Shown here piece after piece: positions 1-8,628 of a stretch of 64,000 nucleotides of DNA (position 1 is the stretch's first letter; each line of letters starts with the position of its first letter). Made by a program: the position numbers and the translations under genes. Under the pieces are notes generated by a model. That model had not been told where the DNA came from. It worked only from the letters and a program-made list of their open reading frames with translations, and ran no database searches. Source of the DNA: Pseudobacter sp. (GTDB taxonomy: Bacteria; Bacteroidota; Bacteroidia; Chitinophagales; Chitinophagaceae); contig JAFIGX010000024.1 in NCBI GenBank assembly GCA_017849455.1, positions 496,001 to 560,000 on the forward strand. The letters are read 5' to 3'.

Positions 1-1897
1 TATATCCGTTGGCCCGTACCCATTGACTATGCCTGGGGATATAGTTGGTGTCTGTCATTACCCCGAATAATTTCAGCGCCCTGTAATGATCTTTCTCGTT
101 CATGAACCGTTTGGCCTGCTTATCTATATTGGCAATAACATTATAGCCGGGACGGTACATACGTTGGAAGATGCTCATGCAGGAATTGACATATTTCTCT
201 TTGTCTTCCCTGCTGAGGTCATCCTTCTTTACCAATTGATGACAGGTAAGCAAGAGATTATGATAGATCATCTTGCCAGGCAAGGAGTTCTTCGAATAGT
301 TGTTTTGATTGCTACCGGAATAATGATTGAACGCTTTTGAGAACAAGCCGAATGCCTGCTGAAGCAGGCGGGTATCGCCGGAACTGATCGCGGAATCGTA
401 ATAGATCTCTCCCATCGCATCCAGGGCGCCGAGAGAAAACGCCCAGTTGGAATTGGCATCCATCACCTTCTCAAAGGAAGATAGCGCATCCTTTCTGTTT
501 TTCCTGATCTTAAAGCCCGGATCGTCGAAGAACATGGCGGTCAATCCTCTGTAATAAAATTGATCGGTGTTGCCATATTTTCCTTTGAGGACTTTCCTGT
601 GCATTTTTTTGTCGAACAGATAATAAGTATTGGTAGTCAGATCGAATGCAGAAGATAATCCCGGTTGCAATGGGCGAAAACGCTTCAGGGGCGTGGTCTC
701 CATGCCGGTGCTGAAATTGATGGCCGTATCTGCTCCATAACCGGCTGTGATATAATTGTAGATGCTTTCCTTGCCGATCTCATCCATTCTGATATTCCTG
801 GTGTTGATGCTATTCAATACTTCTATTTTCCCGGCCGGTTCCAGGTCATTGGCCAGCAGCCATACCATATCGCCCGACAAAAAATTTTCTATGACCGCGG
901 TTGCCTTCTCTTTCTCTTTCGAAGAGCGTTCTGACGCGGCCCGCCGGGCCGCGTCTCTTTCTTCACGTGCTCTTGCTTCTGCTTCATAGTCGCGTTCTTT
1001 TATCAGGAGGCTTCCGATGCCTGCTGCCAAACTTTGTACACCATAACCGATAGCCCTCGTACGGCCGGCAGAAGTGCTCATATCCTGGCTCTGGGCGAGA
1101 TCACCCAGGCTCTGTTGTAAATTCTGAAGCCCTTGTTTGGTGGAAGTATTGCCGGAGAATGCATCCTGTACCGCCTGCTGTGCCATCATATATTCCTGCT
1201 GTGCTACCTGCTGCTCCCGGATGAGATTATTATTGAAATCGTTCAGCCATTTTGCGTACTGCTGGCCGGCATTGAGTGGTTGTGGTGTATAGCCGGAGGA
1301 AGGTTTCGATATGTTCGAAGAGTTGCTATTCGTTTTGGAAGCGTTGGTTGTTGAACCATTATTATTGACAGGGGTAGGGACCGGATCATTGCCGGTAGTA
1401 ATGTCACTCGCTCTAAGCGCCGATTTTCCTTCATAAACATCGATCTTCAGGTTCCGGATGCCAAGACTTTTTATCCTGTTGATACCCTGCATGGTCTTTC
1501 CATTCGAAACATAGCTGATCTTTTCACCTTTGCATTCACCGGGCGTTACACCGGCCGCATAATCACTGTTCATGAAATCGCCCATTCCGCCCAATTGCTC
1601 ATTGGGTTCTATTTTGAACGAGAAATGTTCTGTGACCTCATTGCCGCAAACGGTATAGGCAACCAGGTCGAAGTCGACTTTCTTTTTCTTGCCGGAAACG
1701 TTCTTGCAATGAAAGCTGAATACCTGGGCATTGGAACCGGCGGGCCAGTTTGCAGCTTTTTGATGTACCAGGGTAAAATGCAGGTCGGGAGAGGGTTGGG
1801 AGGAGAGATTCAACGTCACCACGTTTTGTGCAGCCAATCCGGATGAAAGAAGCAACAGGATCGGGCATAGGAGACTTCTGCACAGTCCAGTTTTCAT
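1..1897 (-). CDS. Exported protein of unknown function, truncated by window edge
   Basis: An open frame starts at the ATG at 1897 and runs leftward without a stop to the window edge, giving about 632 residues. It begins with a clear signal peptide (MKTGLCRSLLCPILLLLSSG, then LAAQ). Residues about 25-160 look like a beta-rich domain, followed by a Ser/Asn/Thr-rich linker (about 170-215), a Gln/Ala-rich helical stretch, a charged segment rich in Glu/Arg/Ala (about 305-335) and a helical C-terminal half that resembles a repeat fold. I do not recognise the family. Its ATG lies 43 bp downstream of a perfect 22-bp palindrome that also occurs in the LuxR/lipoprotein intergenic region, so it is probably co-regulated with those genes. 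The C-terminus lies outside the window. Confidence 0.75.
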   Translation of the reverse strand, partial: MKTGLCRSLLCPILLLLSSGLAAQNVVTLNLSSQPSPDLHFTLVHQKAANWPAGSNAQVFSFHCKNVSGKKKKVDFDLVAYTVCGNEVTEHFSFKIEPNEQLGGMGDFMNSDYAAGVTPGECKGEKISYVSNGKTMQGINRIKSLGIRNLKIDVYEGKSALRASDITTGNDPVPTPVNNNGSTTNASKTNSNSSNISKPSSGYTPQPLNAGQQYAKWLNDFNNNLIREQQVAQQEYMMAQQAVQDAFSGNTSTKQGLQNLQQSLGDLAQSQDMSTSAGRTRAIGYGVQSLAAGIGSLLIKERDYEAEARAREERDAARRAASERSSKEKEKATAVIENFLSGDMVWLLANDLEPAGKIEVLNSINTRNIRMDEIGKESIYNYITAGYGADTAINFSTGMETTPLKRFRPLQPGLSSAFDLTTNTYYLFDKKMHRKVLKGKYGNTDQFYYRGLTAMFFDDPGFKIRKNRKDALSSFEKVMDANSNWAFSLGALDAMGEIYYDSAISSGDTRLLQQAFGLFSKAFNHYSGSNQNNYSKNSLPGKMIYHNLLLTCHQLVKKDDLSREDKEKYVNSCMSIFQRMYRPGYNVIANIDKQAKRFMNEKDHYRALKLFGVMTDTNYIPRHSQWVRANGY

Positions 1898-1939
1898 ATC
1901 TGATGTTTTGGCAAAATTGATGGCATCCCGCTTTGGAAT

Positions 1940-1961
1940 CAATAGCCAAATTTGGCTATTG
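1940..1961. promoter_or_regulatory. 22-bp perfect palindrome, copy 1 (candidate operator)
   Basis: The half-site CAATAGCCAAA is followed directly by its exact reverse complement. It lies 43 bp upstream of the start of the leftward exported-protein gene. An identical 22-bp copy lies at 3740-3761. A perfect palindrome of this length, repeated exactly and only in promoter positions, is what a dimeric regulator site looks like. The nearby LuxR-type regulator is the obvious candidate, but that is inference. Confidence 0.7.
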
Positions 1962-1977
1962 CAGGTATTGTTTTTTT

Positions 1978-2011
1978 GACACAAAGACACGAAGGCACAA
2001 AGGAATGGAGG
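1978..2011 (+). repeat. CACAAAG-type dispersed repeat, single copy
   Basis: This stretch contains CACAAAGACACGAAGGC followed by ACAAAGGAATGGAGG. It differs by one base in its core from the two inverted copies at 12378-12406 and 12525-12553. It sits in the short gap between the end of the hydrolase gene and the palindrome upstream of the exported-protein gene. No protein-coding role is evident. Confidence 0.6.
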
Positions 2012-2020
2012 CAAAATATT

Positions 2021-2848
2021 TCAAATGGAGGCACTGCCAAATACACCGGATGCAAAGTCGAGCAATAGCTCATTGAACCTTGTGGGTTGATCGATATGCA
2101 CCAGGTGCCCTGCTTCTGGAATAACAAAAGTTTCATTTTTCCATTTTGCCAGGCCGGTCCGTTCGAGATAGGCGCGATTTACAATCCTTTCTTCTTTTCC
2201 AAACACAAATGCAGTTGGTCGCTTCGAAGCCCCGATATTACCGACCTGGTCCGACCATTCTTCTTTGCTTAAAACACTGCCAAGATTCGTTCTGAAGGCC
2301 GGGTCTGTTTGCCAGTATTTTTCACGCAGGTTGTGGAGGACCGCATCGTTTTGCCGCCAGATCAATCCATTCAAGTACCCGGTCAGCATAGGTTCTGATG
2401 GATCATCCATCACCAGTACTGCACCATATTCGAAAGGCAGTAGAACGTCGCTTACCCCAATACCGCTTCCAACCAGCGAAGCCCCACTCATGAAAAAGCC
2501 CCGACAGCCGGTAAGCAGGGGAGCAGCTTCCGCTACGATATTATTCCCTAATGAAGATGCAACCATGATATATTGTTCCAGGTTGAGCCGGGAGATCACC
2601 TGCTGCAGTATTGTCCCTGATCCAATGAGTGAATATGTTTCTGAAGGCGTATCACTGTGGGAGGAATAGCCATGGCCGGGCTGGTCGATGGTGATCAACG
2701 TATAGTCCCGGAAACGTTCATCCGATAATTGCTGTGCCCAGGTTTCGGATGAATAGTTGGCATTATGTATAAACACGATCGATCGGCTGGAATCTCCTTG
2801 TCTTTGATAAAATATCCGGATATTCTGAACGGGAATATAAGAGGTCAT
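2021..2848 (-). CDS. Alpha/beta hydrolase fold protein
   Basis: The 275-residue protein has the usual length and motif order of the alpha/beta hydrolase superfamily. The motif DQPGHGYS (55-62) follows strand 4. The nucleophile elbow reads A-S-S-L-G (97-101), placing the nucleophile at S99 with Ala in place of the usual first Gly. The catalytic His is probably H248 in AGHLVHIDQP, and E219 or E220 may act as the acid. The oxyanion loop reads FIHNA rather than the common HG, so the catalytic details may differ from the norm. No signal peptide is seen, so it is probably cytoplasmic. It follows the LuxR gene on the same strand with a 36-bp gap and probably shares its transcript. The substrate cannot be told from sequence. 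Confidence 0.85.
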   Translation of the reverse strand: MTSYIPVQNIRIFYQRQGDSSRSIVFIHNANYSSETWAQQLSDERFRDYTLITIDQPGHGYSSHSDTPSETYSLIGSGTILQQVISRLNLEQYIMVASSLGNNIVAEAAPLLTGCRGFFMSGASLVGSGIGVSDVLLPFEYGAVLVMDDPSEPMLTGYLNGLIWRQNDAVLHNLREKYWQTDPAFRTNLGSVLSKEEWSDQVGNIGASKRPTAFVFGKEERIVNRAYLERTGLAKWKNETFVIPEAGHLVHIDQPTRFNELLLDFASGVFGSASI

Positions 2849-2884
2849 GGGTTGATAGGCTTTGGACGGGATGATGATCTGGGG

Positions 2885-3682
2885 TTAAATGATCCGGTTA
2901 CGAATAACAAAAGCGATCAGTGCTGCCATGTTATTGGTCCCGGTTTTCCTGAACATGTTTTTCCGGTGGTTGGCGACCGTGTTCACGGTGATATTCAGTT
3001 TGTGGGCTATTTGTTTTATGCTCAAACCTTCGGCCATATATCCTACAACGGTTTTTTCTCTTTCGGATAATATCGTGTCTTCTTCATAAGGATAGAAATA
3101 GTTCTGTTGTATGAGCTGTTGCTCCCCCGGATAACCGTTGGCGGCTTTTTCTATGGAGTGATACATGATCCGTTGATTGTACAGACCGGTAGCGTTCATG
3201 ACCATTCCCAGGCTGTATAGAAGCTCCCCTTTTTCATTCGTGATATAATTCCCCCTTTGATAAACGTGGCATGTAGCACCCTTACCATTCCTTACCCTGA
3301 ATGTATAACTGAATACGTAGGAATCCCGTTCAGCCTGCGGAACAGATTGCAGGAAGTTGGCATTGGCAGTAAAGATCTTTTGATTGTATACCTTGAAATC
3401 ATCCTTATCGTAGATGTCCAGCAGCATGCTCAGCCCGCTGTCCATAAAATCCTCCGGATGAAAAAAAGCTATATTCCTGATCGCTTCCGACATCAGCATG
3501 TAGTCGCGCCGGGTATAGTCTATCACATAAAAAGCAGGCATGGCACTGAAGGGAAAACTGTTGAGCACCCTGAATCTGTCCAGTAAAGACATGATATCTT
3601 CCTGTTCTACCTCATTTTTCTTGAAATGCACCTGTTGAAGATGGTTCACGAAAGACAGTGGGATGGACCTGGTCTGGGACAT
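2885..3682 (-). CDS. PAS-like sensor with LuxR-type HTH, transcription regulator
   Basis: I chose the ATG at 3682, giving 265 residues. The open frame extends further upstream, but that part would run through the 22-bp palindrome and over the start of the divergent lipoprotein gene. Residues about 45-170 look like a PAS-type fold. Residues 205-265 are a clear LuxR/GerE helix-turn-helix, beginning LSEREKTVVGYMAEGLS and containing ITVNTVANHRKNMFRKTGT. There is no receiver domain, so it probably senses a small ligand or partner directly rather than a phosphoryl group. A TATATTTG box at 3716-3723 (minus strand) matches the Bacteroidota -7 consensus, and the palindrome at 3740-3761 lies about where the -33 region should be, which would suit autoregulation by an activator. 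The alpha/beta hydrolase gene follows. Confidence 0.85.
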   Translation of the reverse strand: MSQTRSIPLSFVNHLQQVHFKKNEVEQEDIMSLLDRFRVLNSFPFSAMPAFYVIDYTRRDYMLMSEAIRNIAFFHPEDFMDSGLSMLLDIYDKDDFKVYNQKIFTANANFLQSVPQAERDSYVFSYTFRVRNGKGATCHVYQRGNYITNEKGELLYSLGMVMNATGLYNQRIMYHSIEKAANGYPGEQQLIQQNYFYPYEEDTILSEREKTVVGYMAEGLSIKQIAHKLNITVNTVANHRKNMFRKTGTNNMAALIAFVIRNRII

Positions 3683-3739
3683 AGGTTTTAGTAGTTTTAT
3701 CAAGGGGTTGGCCTCCAAATATAAAAAATATTCAGGTAT

Positions 3740-3761
3740 CAATAGCCAAATTTGGCTATTG
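3740..3761. promoter_or_regulatory. 22-bp perfect palindrome, copy 2 (candidate operator)
   Basis: This is an exact duplicate of the 22-bp palindrome at 1940-1961. It lies in the 132-bp divergent region between the LuxR-type regulator (start 3682, leftward) and the lipoprotein (start 3815, rightward), so one site could control both. Neither copy extends beyond 22 bp as a palindrome. Confidence 0.7.
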
Positions 3762-3814
3762 GAACAGGTATACTTTTTCGTCCATTTTTGCAGGGAAGAA
3801 TAAAGCATTATTCC

Positions 3815-4456
3815 ATGAAAAGATTTCTCTTGCCTGTAATGATGGTGATGGTGTTTTCCTGTAAGAAAGATGACCAGGGGAAGCAAAATACGGAAACCGC
3901 ACCCATTGTGTCGTTTTACAATACGGATGCCGCCGTTGCATTTCCCGTTAAAGTGTATGTCGATAACGAGTATAAAGGGCTTTCCAATGCCGCGTACATG
4001 GTGCAGCATATCCCTGATTGCGGGAAGATGGACCTGAATATCAAGACCACGGCCGGCCCGCATACGTTTGCACTGGTAGCCAATGACGGATATTATACTA
4101 CCGGAACATTCAGCGCTGCCAACAATAATTGTTTAAAAATACCTTACAGTGGCAGTAATTTTACCAGCATCAATTATGGCACCAATAACGGTACCTTGTC
4201 GATCATGATCGGCTATCTCGGAGGCAATCCCGTAGATGTATGGATCGATAACAACAAGGTAGGCACTTTGCAAACCGCCGCCATAGCATACAGGTGTGGA
4301 GAAAGCAGGCCGGGGACTGTGATCAGCCTGACCTTGTCGCCGGGCACACATACCTATAAAGCGGTAGAAACACTTTCAACGGGAGGGACGAGGACCTGGA
4401 ACGGATCACGCGTGGTTACGGCAAACGCCTGCCAGCCATTGGTATTTGGGCTCTGA
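3815..4456 (+). CDS. Lipoprotein with DUF4397-like repeats, function unknown
   Basis: I chose the ATG at 3815 because MKRFLLPVMMVMVFSC is a good lipoprotein signal ending in the lipobox Cys (C16) followed by KKDD. The mature protein of about 198 residues consists of two similar beta-rich segments. The first contains VDNEYKGL with GPHTFALV and the second contains WIDNNKVG with SPGTHTYKAVE. That internal duplication resembles surface beta-sandwich domains of the DUF4397 type, although I cannot confirm the family. Upstream in-frame codons would place the start inside the palindrome and lose the signal. The gene is transcribed divergently from the LuxR-type regulator and converges with the LytTR regulator gene after a 22-bp gap. 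Confidence 0.75.
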   Translation: MKRFLLPVMMVMVFSCKKDDQGKQNTETAPIVSFYNTDAAVAFPVKVYVDNEYKGLSNAAYMVQHIPDCGKMDLNIKTTAGPHTFALVANDGYYTTGTFSAANNNCLKIPYSGSNFTSINYGTNNGTLSIMIGYLGGNPVDVWIDNNKVGTLQTAAIAYRCGESRPGTVISLTLSPGTHTYKAVETLSTGGTRTWNGSRVVTANACQPLVFGL

Positions 4457-4478
4457 AAATAGGGTAAGGGACTTTCTC

Positions 4479-5228
4479 TCACGAAGTGATCAATCTCAGG
4501 AACTCCTCTTTCTTTCTCCTCGCAACATCGATCACATCTCCGTTCTGCATGATGACCTGTCCACCCTCACCCCGTATATATTTCCTGATATAGGAGAGAT
4601 TGATGAGATGGGAATTATGCACGCGGTAAAAATTGAACGACTGCAGCATGTCCTCGAAATCCTTCAACTGCCTCGTCACGAGGAATGATTTTCCATCCGT
4701 GAAATAGATCTTGGAGTAGTTTGAACTGGATTCGATATGGATGATCGATTTGATGGGAACGAATTCCAGTCCGTCGCCGGTGGGGATGGCGATCTTCGTG
4801 TCCTGGCTTTTCATGGTGGAAAGGGACCCTTTCAATACTTCCAGTTTGTCTCTCGTTCTTCCATACCGTTTTTTCACGAACCGTTCAACGGCATTCTGCA
4901 GGTCTTTGATGGCAATGGGTTTCATGAGGTAGTCGAATGCGCTGATGCGGATGGCATCGATAGCATAGTGGTTATAGGCCGTGGTAAAAATGATATCGAG
5001 GTCGTGGTCGCCCAGTTCATCGAGCATCCGGAAGCCATTCATCCGTGGCATCTCGATATCGAGAAAGATCAGGTCGGGCCGGTGCTGCCGGATGAGCAGG
5101 ATGGCCTCTTCGGGTTTTTCAGCAATGGCGACCACCTGCAGGTCCGGGCAAAACTCCACGATCTTCTGACGGAGATTCTGCAGGCTGCTGAATTCATCAT
5201 CGACCAGTATCGCTTTAAGAGGCTCCAT
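4479..5228 (-). CDS. LytTR-family response regulator
   Basis: This is a two-domain response regulator of 249 residues. The receiver domain (about 4-120) has the acidic pair D10/D11, phospho-acceptor D57 in LIFLDIEMP, T83 and K103 in YLMKPI. The C-terminal LytTR DNA-binding domain (about 145-249) includes the typical stretch FYRVHNSHLINLSYI. The ATG at 5228 is preferred over an in-frame TTG at 5234, which overlaps the kinase stop codon. It begins 3 bp after the upstream histidine kinase gene ends, so the two are translationally coupled and surely form one two-component system. The target genes are not known; the OmpA/DUF4412 pair across the divergent gap is one possibility. Confidence 0.95.
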   Translation of the reverse strand: MEPLKAILVDDEFSSLQNLRQKIVEFCPDLQVVAIAEKPEEAILLIRQHRPDLIFLDIEMPRMNGFRMLDELGDHDLDIIFTTAYNHYAIDAIRISAFDYLMKPIAIKDLQNAVERFVKKRYGRTRDKLEVLKGSLSTMKSQDTKIAIPTGDGLEFVPIKSIIHIESSSNYSKIYFTDGKSFLVTRQLKDFEDMLQSFNFYRVHNSHLINLSYIRKYIRGEGGQVIMQNGDVIDVARRKKEEFLRLITS

Positions 5229-5230
5229 AC

Positions 5231-8200
5231 TCAAGTGGCTTTTATAGTTATTTCGACCTTTGTACCGTTCGGTTCATTCCTGCCATTATAAAGGTCGGTA
5301 AACAGGATGGTACCGTTGCCGGCCTGCGAATGGTTGAATATATTGATCCTGTCTTCCGTGATCTTCAGTCCAACACTTTTATGGTTCATCCTGTTCTTCA
5401 GGTTGTATGCATTGGCTTTTTGCCTGCCCACACCATTGTCCTGGATGATATATTTGATCGTGTCGTGCTCGAGGGCCACATCGATCGAAAGCGACAGATC
5501 TTTTGCTTCACTGTGTGATAGACCATGCACGATCGCATTCTCTACATAAGGCTGCACCAGCAGGGAGGGCACTTTGTAATCGCCATTCAGTAAGGCAGGA
5601 TCGATATGTGCATGATAGCTGAACTTATTGTTGAAACGAAGACGTTCGAGATCGATATACAGTTGAAGTGCTTCCATGTCCTTCCATAAAGGTACCAGTT
5701 CATTCCGGCTGCTGTCGAGGATCATGCGGATCAGCCGGGCGAATTTGTTCAGGTAGTCGCTGGCGAGGCGCTTTTCATTTTGCATGATGAAATTCTCGAT
5801 GCTGTTGAGGCTGTTGAAAATAAAATGCGGGTTCATTTGTGCCCGCAATGCCTGCATCTCCGTTTCAGCGATCTTCTGTTTGAATGCGGCTTCTTTCCTG
5901 ATCGACCGGATGCGCCAGGCCACAAATATGATCACTAATGCAGCAATGAGCAGTATCGTGAGCGTTTTGAACAGGAAGGTCTGGTACCAGTATGGCTTTA
6001 CAAAGACCGGTATCGCCAGCTCATCGCTGAAAATACCGTCATTATTGCTTCCCCGGAGGTGAAGGGTGTGTTTACCGATCGGTATGCTGCTGAAATTGAT
6101 ATTGCCGTTCGGCACTTCGATCCACTCATTGGTAATGCCCGGGACCTTATAATAGAATTTATTGGAAGGGGAGGATGTATAGCTCGAAATGGCGAAATGC
6201 ACCTGGAGGGTTTTTTGTCCGGGTTCAAGTGTAATGAAATAGCCATCGCTTCCACCCTGAAATCCTATTCCTTTATTATCGGCATATACGTCGCACAGTA
6301 CGATCCCCGGTTTCTGGGCATTCAGTTCAATGGTATATGGATTGAATTCAGTAAGTACCCCGTTCTGGCCCGACAGGATATTTCCTTTCCTGTTGAAAGT
6401 AAACAAACCATAACTATTGTACAGGTCGGGCAGTCCATTTTTATTATTGAAGAACCTGAAACCTGTGCCCTTGTCGTAACGGATGATCCCGTTCAGGGAT
6501 TTTATCCAGATGATCCTGTCCTTATCTTCCAGGACCCTGATCAGGGATTCATCCGGCAGGCCCTGTTCTGTATCGAGCAGACCGGCCTGCAAGGCGCCGG
6601 CATTTATTTTTCCCAGCCCATGCTCCGTGGCTGCCCAGATAATATTATTCTCATCGCAGATAAGGTCCGATACGCCTTCGAAGCTCCCGCGGGATGTACC
6701 GGAACTATAGTATATCCTTTCAAACAGGCCGGCCTTTTCATGGAAAACAAACAAGCCTGAATCGGTACCTGTCCACAGCTCATTATTTTTATCGAAACAA
6801 AAACTGATCACTTCGCCGGTGAGATTTCTGCTTCCCGGTTTATATTGTGCGATGAATGCTTCTTTCACCGGATCAAAAATGTACAGGCCGTTCTGCTTTG
6901 CGCGGATCCAGAATGAACCATTCCTGGCTGGTAAAATATCTCTCATCTCATAATCGCCCCTGATGGAAGAACTCGCCCCGGGTGGAGTAAAAACTTTGTA
7001 GGAACCATTTTGATGTTTCACCAGGCCACTGTCTGTCGTAAGCCACAGTACACCATTTCCATCCCTGAAAATATGGTTCACACTGCCCGACCCAAAGCTG
7101 TTCGAATTTTCAGGGATTTTAACTGCATGGTGGACCAGCTTCCAGTCTATGTTGAAGTAATACAGGCCCTTGTTGAACCAGCATCCCATTAAATACCCCT
7201 GCCCGGTTTCCAAAAGGGTCCGGGGCACACCGAAGACCTTGGGGTTATTGGGATCGAGCTGCTGGTATAAATAATAGTTATTGAAATACTGCAATTGTGG
7301 ATCGATCACACTCACGCCATTATCGGTAGCAAGCCATAAACGGTTTTCCTGGTCTTTGAAAATGCTGCGGACAAAATTGGCATTGAGGGAGAATGGATCG
7401 AGCGCATCATGCAGGTAGAGTCTGAACTTCCCTGAACTCATGTCTTTAAGCATCACACCGCCATCCAGGGAAATACACAACCAGTTATTACCATTGTTAT
7501 CTTTCCAATCTTCGAAATCATTCACGATGCTATACATCGGTTTGCCGTTCGGTTCTCTTTCATACCTGTTATTCTCCGGTGTGAATTTTTTAATGCCGCC
7601 ACTCCATTGCCCGAGGAGAATATTGCCATCAGGCAAAGCATAGAATCCATTATTGGCCATGTATTCACCCTGGTAATAAGGAATAAGTTTCTGTTGTTGT
7701 TCATCGACCAGGTAGAGGCCCTGGAAACTTGCCGCCCATAAACGGTGTTTGCTGTCTTCCCGTACCAGCCTGAACACATTATAATGCTCCTGCCAGTCGG
7801 GCTCAGGAATGGGAGGCATGGTATAGGTAACAAACCTGTTATTCCGGTAATCGAACAATTGAACGCCGGCATGGGTGGCAAGCCATAACCGCTTCCTGCT
7901 ATCGATATAAGGATTCGGCTCATAATTATCGGCCAGTGAATTTGGATTGGCAGGTTGATGATAAAAATTGACCGCTTTCCCTGTAATGGTATTGAACCTG
8001 CAAAGACCGTTGGCAGTGGCCATCCAGAGGTTGTTCTCATCATCCAGTGATATCTCACGGAGATCATTATGTGGTACGGAGCTGCTATCACGATCACTAT
8101 GACGAAAGACCTTGAAACCGGTCCCGTCATAACGGTTAAGCCCGTCGATGGTAGTGATCCAGATAATGCCGCGCCTGTCCTGCGAAATATTGCTCACATT

Positions 8201-8326
8201 ATTACTGCTCAAACCATCCTTCACGGAGAGGTGTGAAAATTTGAGATGAGGGAAATCCTGTGCAACGCAAAACAGGCTGCATAACTGGCAACAGGAAATA
8301 TATATCAGGTATTTGAACGTAGGCAT
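5231..8326 (-). CDS. Two-component-regulator-propeller sensor histidine kinase (LytS-type)
   Basis: The 1031-residue protein starts with a signal peptide (about 1-22). Residues about 25-690 form the periplasmic sensor: repeated W-[IL]-A/T-T-x-x-GL units typical of the two-component-regulator propeller (for example IIWITTIDGLNRYD and LWMATANGLCRF). A Y_Y_Y-type domain (about 700-775) follows, ending near YWYQT. A single membrane helix lies at about 783-804. The cytoplasmic kinase is of the His_kinase (PF06580) class, with H834 in NPHFIFNSLNS, N930 in the N box (PYVENAIVHGL) and D963 in DNGVG. It signals to the LytTR regulator encoded directly downstream. In Bacteroidota such kinases often sense carbohydrates or cell-envelope signals, but here no glycan genes are adjacent on the same strand. 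Confidence 0.95.
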   Translation of the reverse strand: MPTFKYLIYISCCQLCSLFCVAQDFPHLKFSHLSVKDGLSSNNVSNISQDRRGIIWITTIDGLNRYDGTGFKVFRHSDRDSSSVPHNDLREISLDDENNLWMATANGLCRFNTITGKAVNFYHQPANPNSLADNYEPNPYIDSRKRLWLATHAGVQLFDYRNNRFVTYTMPPIPEPDWQEHYNVFRLVREDSKHRLWAASFQGLYLVDEQQQKLIPYYQGEYMANNGFYALPDGNILLGQWSGGIKKFTPENNRYEREPNGKPMYSIVNDFEDWKDNNGNNWLCISLDGGVMLKDMSSGKFRLYLHDALDPFSLNANFVRSIFKDQENRLWLATDNGVSVIDPQLQYFNNYYLYQQLDPNNPKVFGVPRTLLETGQGYLMGCWFNKGLYYFNIDWKLVHHAVKIPENSNSFGSGSVNHIFRDGNGVLWLTTDSGLVKHQNGSYKVFTPPGASSSIRGDYEMRDILPARNGSFWIRAKQNGLYIFDPVKEAFIAQYKPGSRNLTGEVISFCFDKNNELWTGTDSGLFVFHEKAGLFERIYYSSGTSRGSFEGVSDLICDENNIIWAATEHGLGKINAGALQAGLLDTEQGLPDESLIRVLEDKDRIIWIKSLNGIIRYDKGTGFRFFNNKNGLPDLYNSYGLFTFNRKGNILSGQNGVLTEFNPYTIELNAQKPGIVLCDVYADNKGIGFQGGSDGYFITLEPGQKTLQVHFAISSYTSSPSNKFYYKVPGITNEWIEVPNGNINFSSIPIGKHTLHLRGSNNDGIFSDELAIPVFVKPYWYQTFLFKTLTILLIAALVIIFVAWRIRSIRKEAAFKQKIAETEMQALRAQMNPHFIFNSLNSIENFIMQNEKRLASDYLNKFARLIRMILDSSRNELVPLWKDMEALQLYIDLERLRFNNKFSYHAHIDPALLNGDYKVPSLLVQPYVENAIVHGLSHSEAKDLSLSIDVALEHDTIKYIIQDNGVGRQKANAYNLKNRMNHKSVGLKITEDRINIFNHSQAGNGTILFTDLYNGRNEPNGTKVEITIKAT

Positions 8327-8628
8327 GAACCTTTCCTTCTTCTAATTTACAAATTATTCACCGGCAATCATTTCAAACTTACCGGTACGGTCAACTTCTG
8401 AAAATACCGATTACGTGATCTGTTCCCCTGATTGTGTAAATGGGTCATAGACAATAGTAAATGGCAGGAACATACTTATCAGGTGCCGCTCACCTACACT
8501 CCAAAAGCCGCCATTTACGGAATAATATCTCCCGTGCATACAGCGGCAGTATGATCGTGCTATTTGGCTGAATAGTTTTATGGCGTCAATGGACCGTTCT
8601 TAAAACGAATACCCTTCAACACCTGGTC
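8327..8628. promoter_or_regulatory. Divergent intergenic region with nested inverted repeat
   Basis: This 302-bp gap separates the divergent histidine kinase and OmpA-type genes and must hold both promoters, although I find no convincing -33/-7 pair. It contains a nested inverted repeat: GTAAATGGC at 8457-8465 pairs with GCCATTTAC at 8510-8518, and inside it AGGTG (8481-8485) pairs with CACCT (8491-8495). It could be a regulator site or a cruciform; I see no open frame that looks real. Confidence 0.4.

Noticed and set aside
3683..4063. Upstream extension of the LuxR-type frame to 4063
   Set aside because: It would run through the 22-bp palindrome and antisense to the lipoprotein gene, and the extra residues do not resemble a regulator domain.
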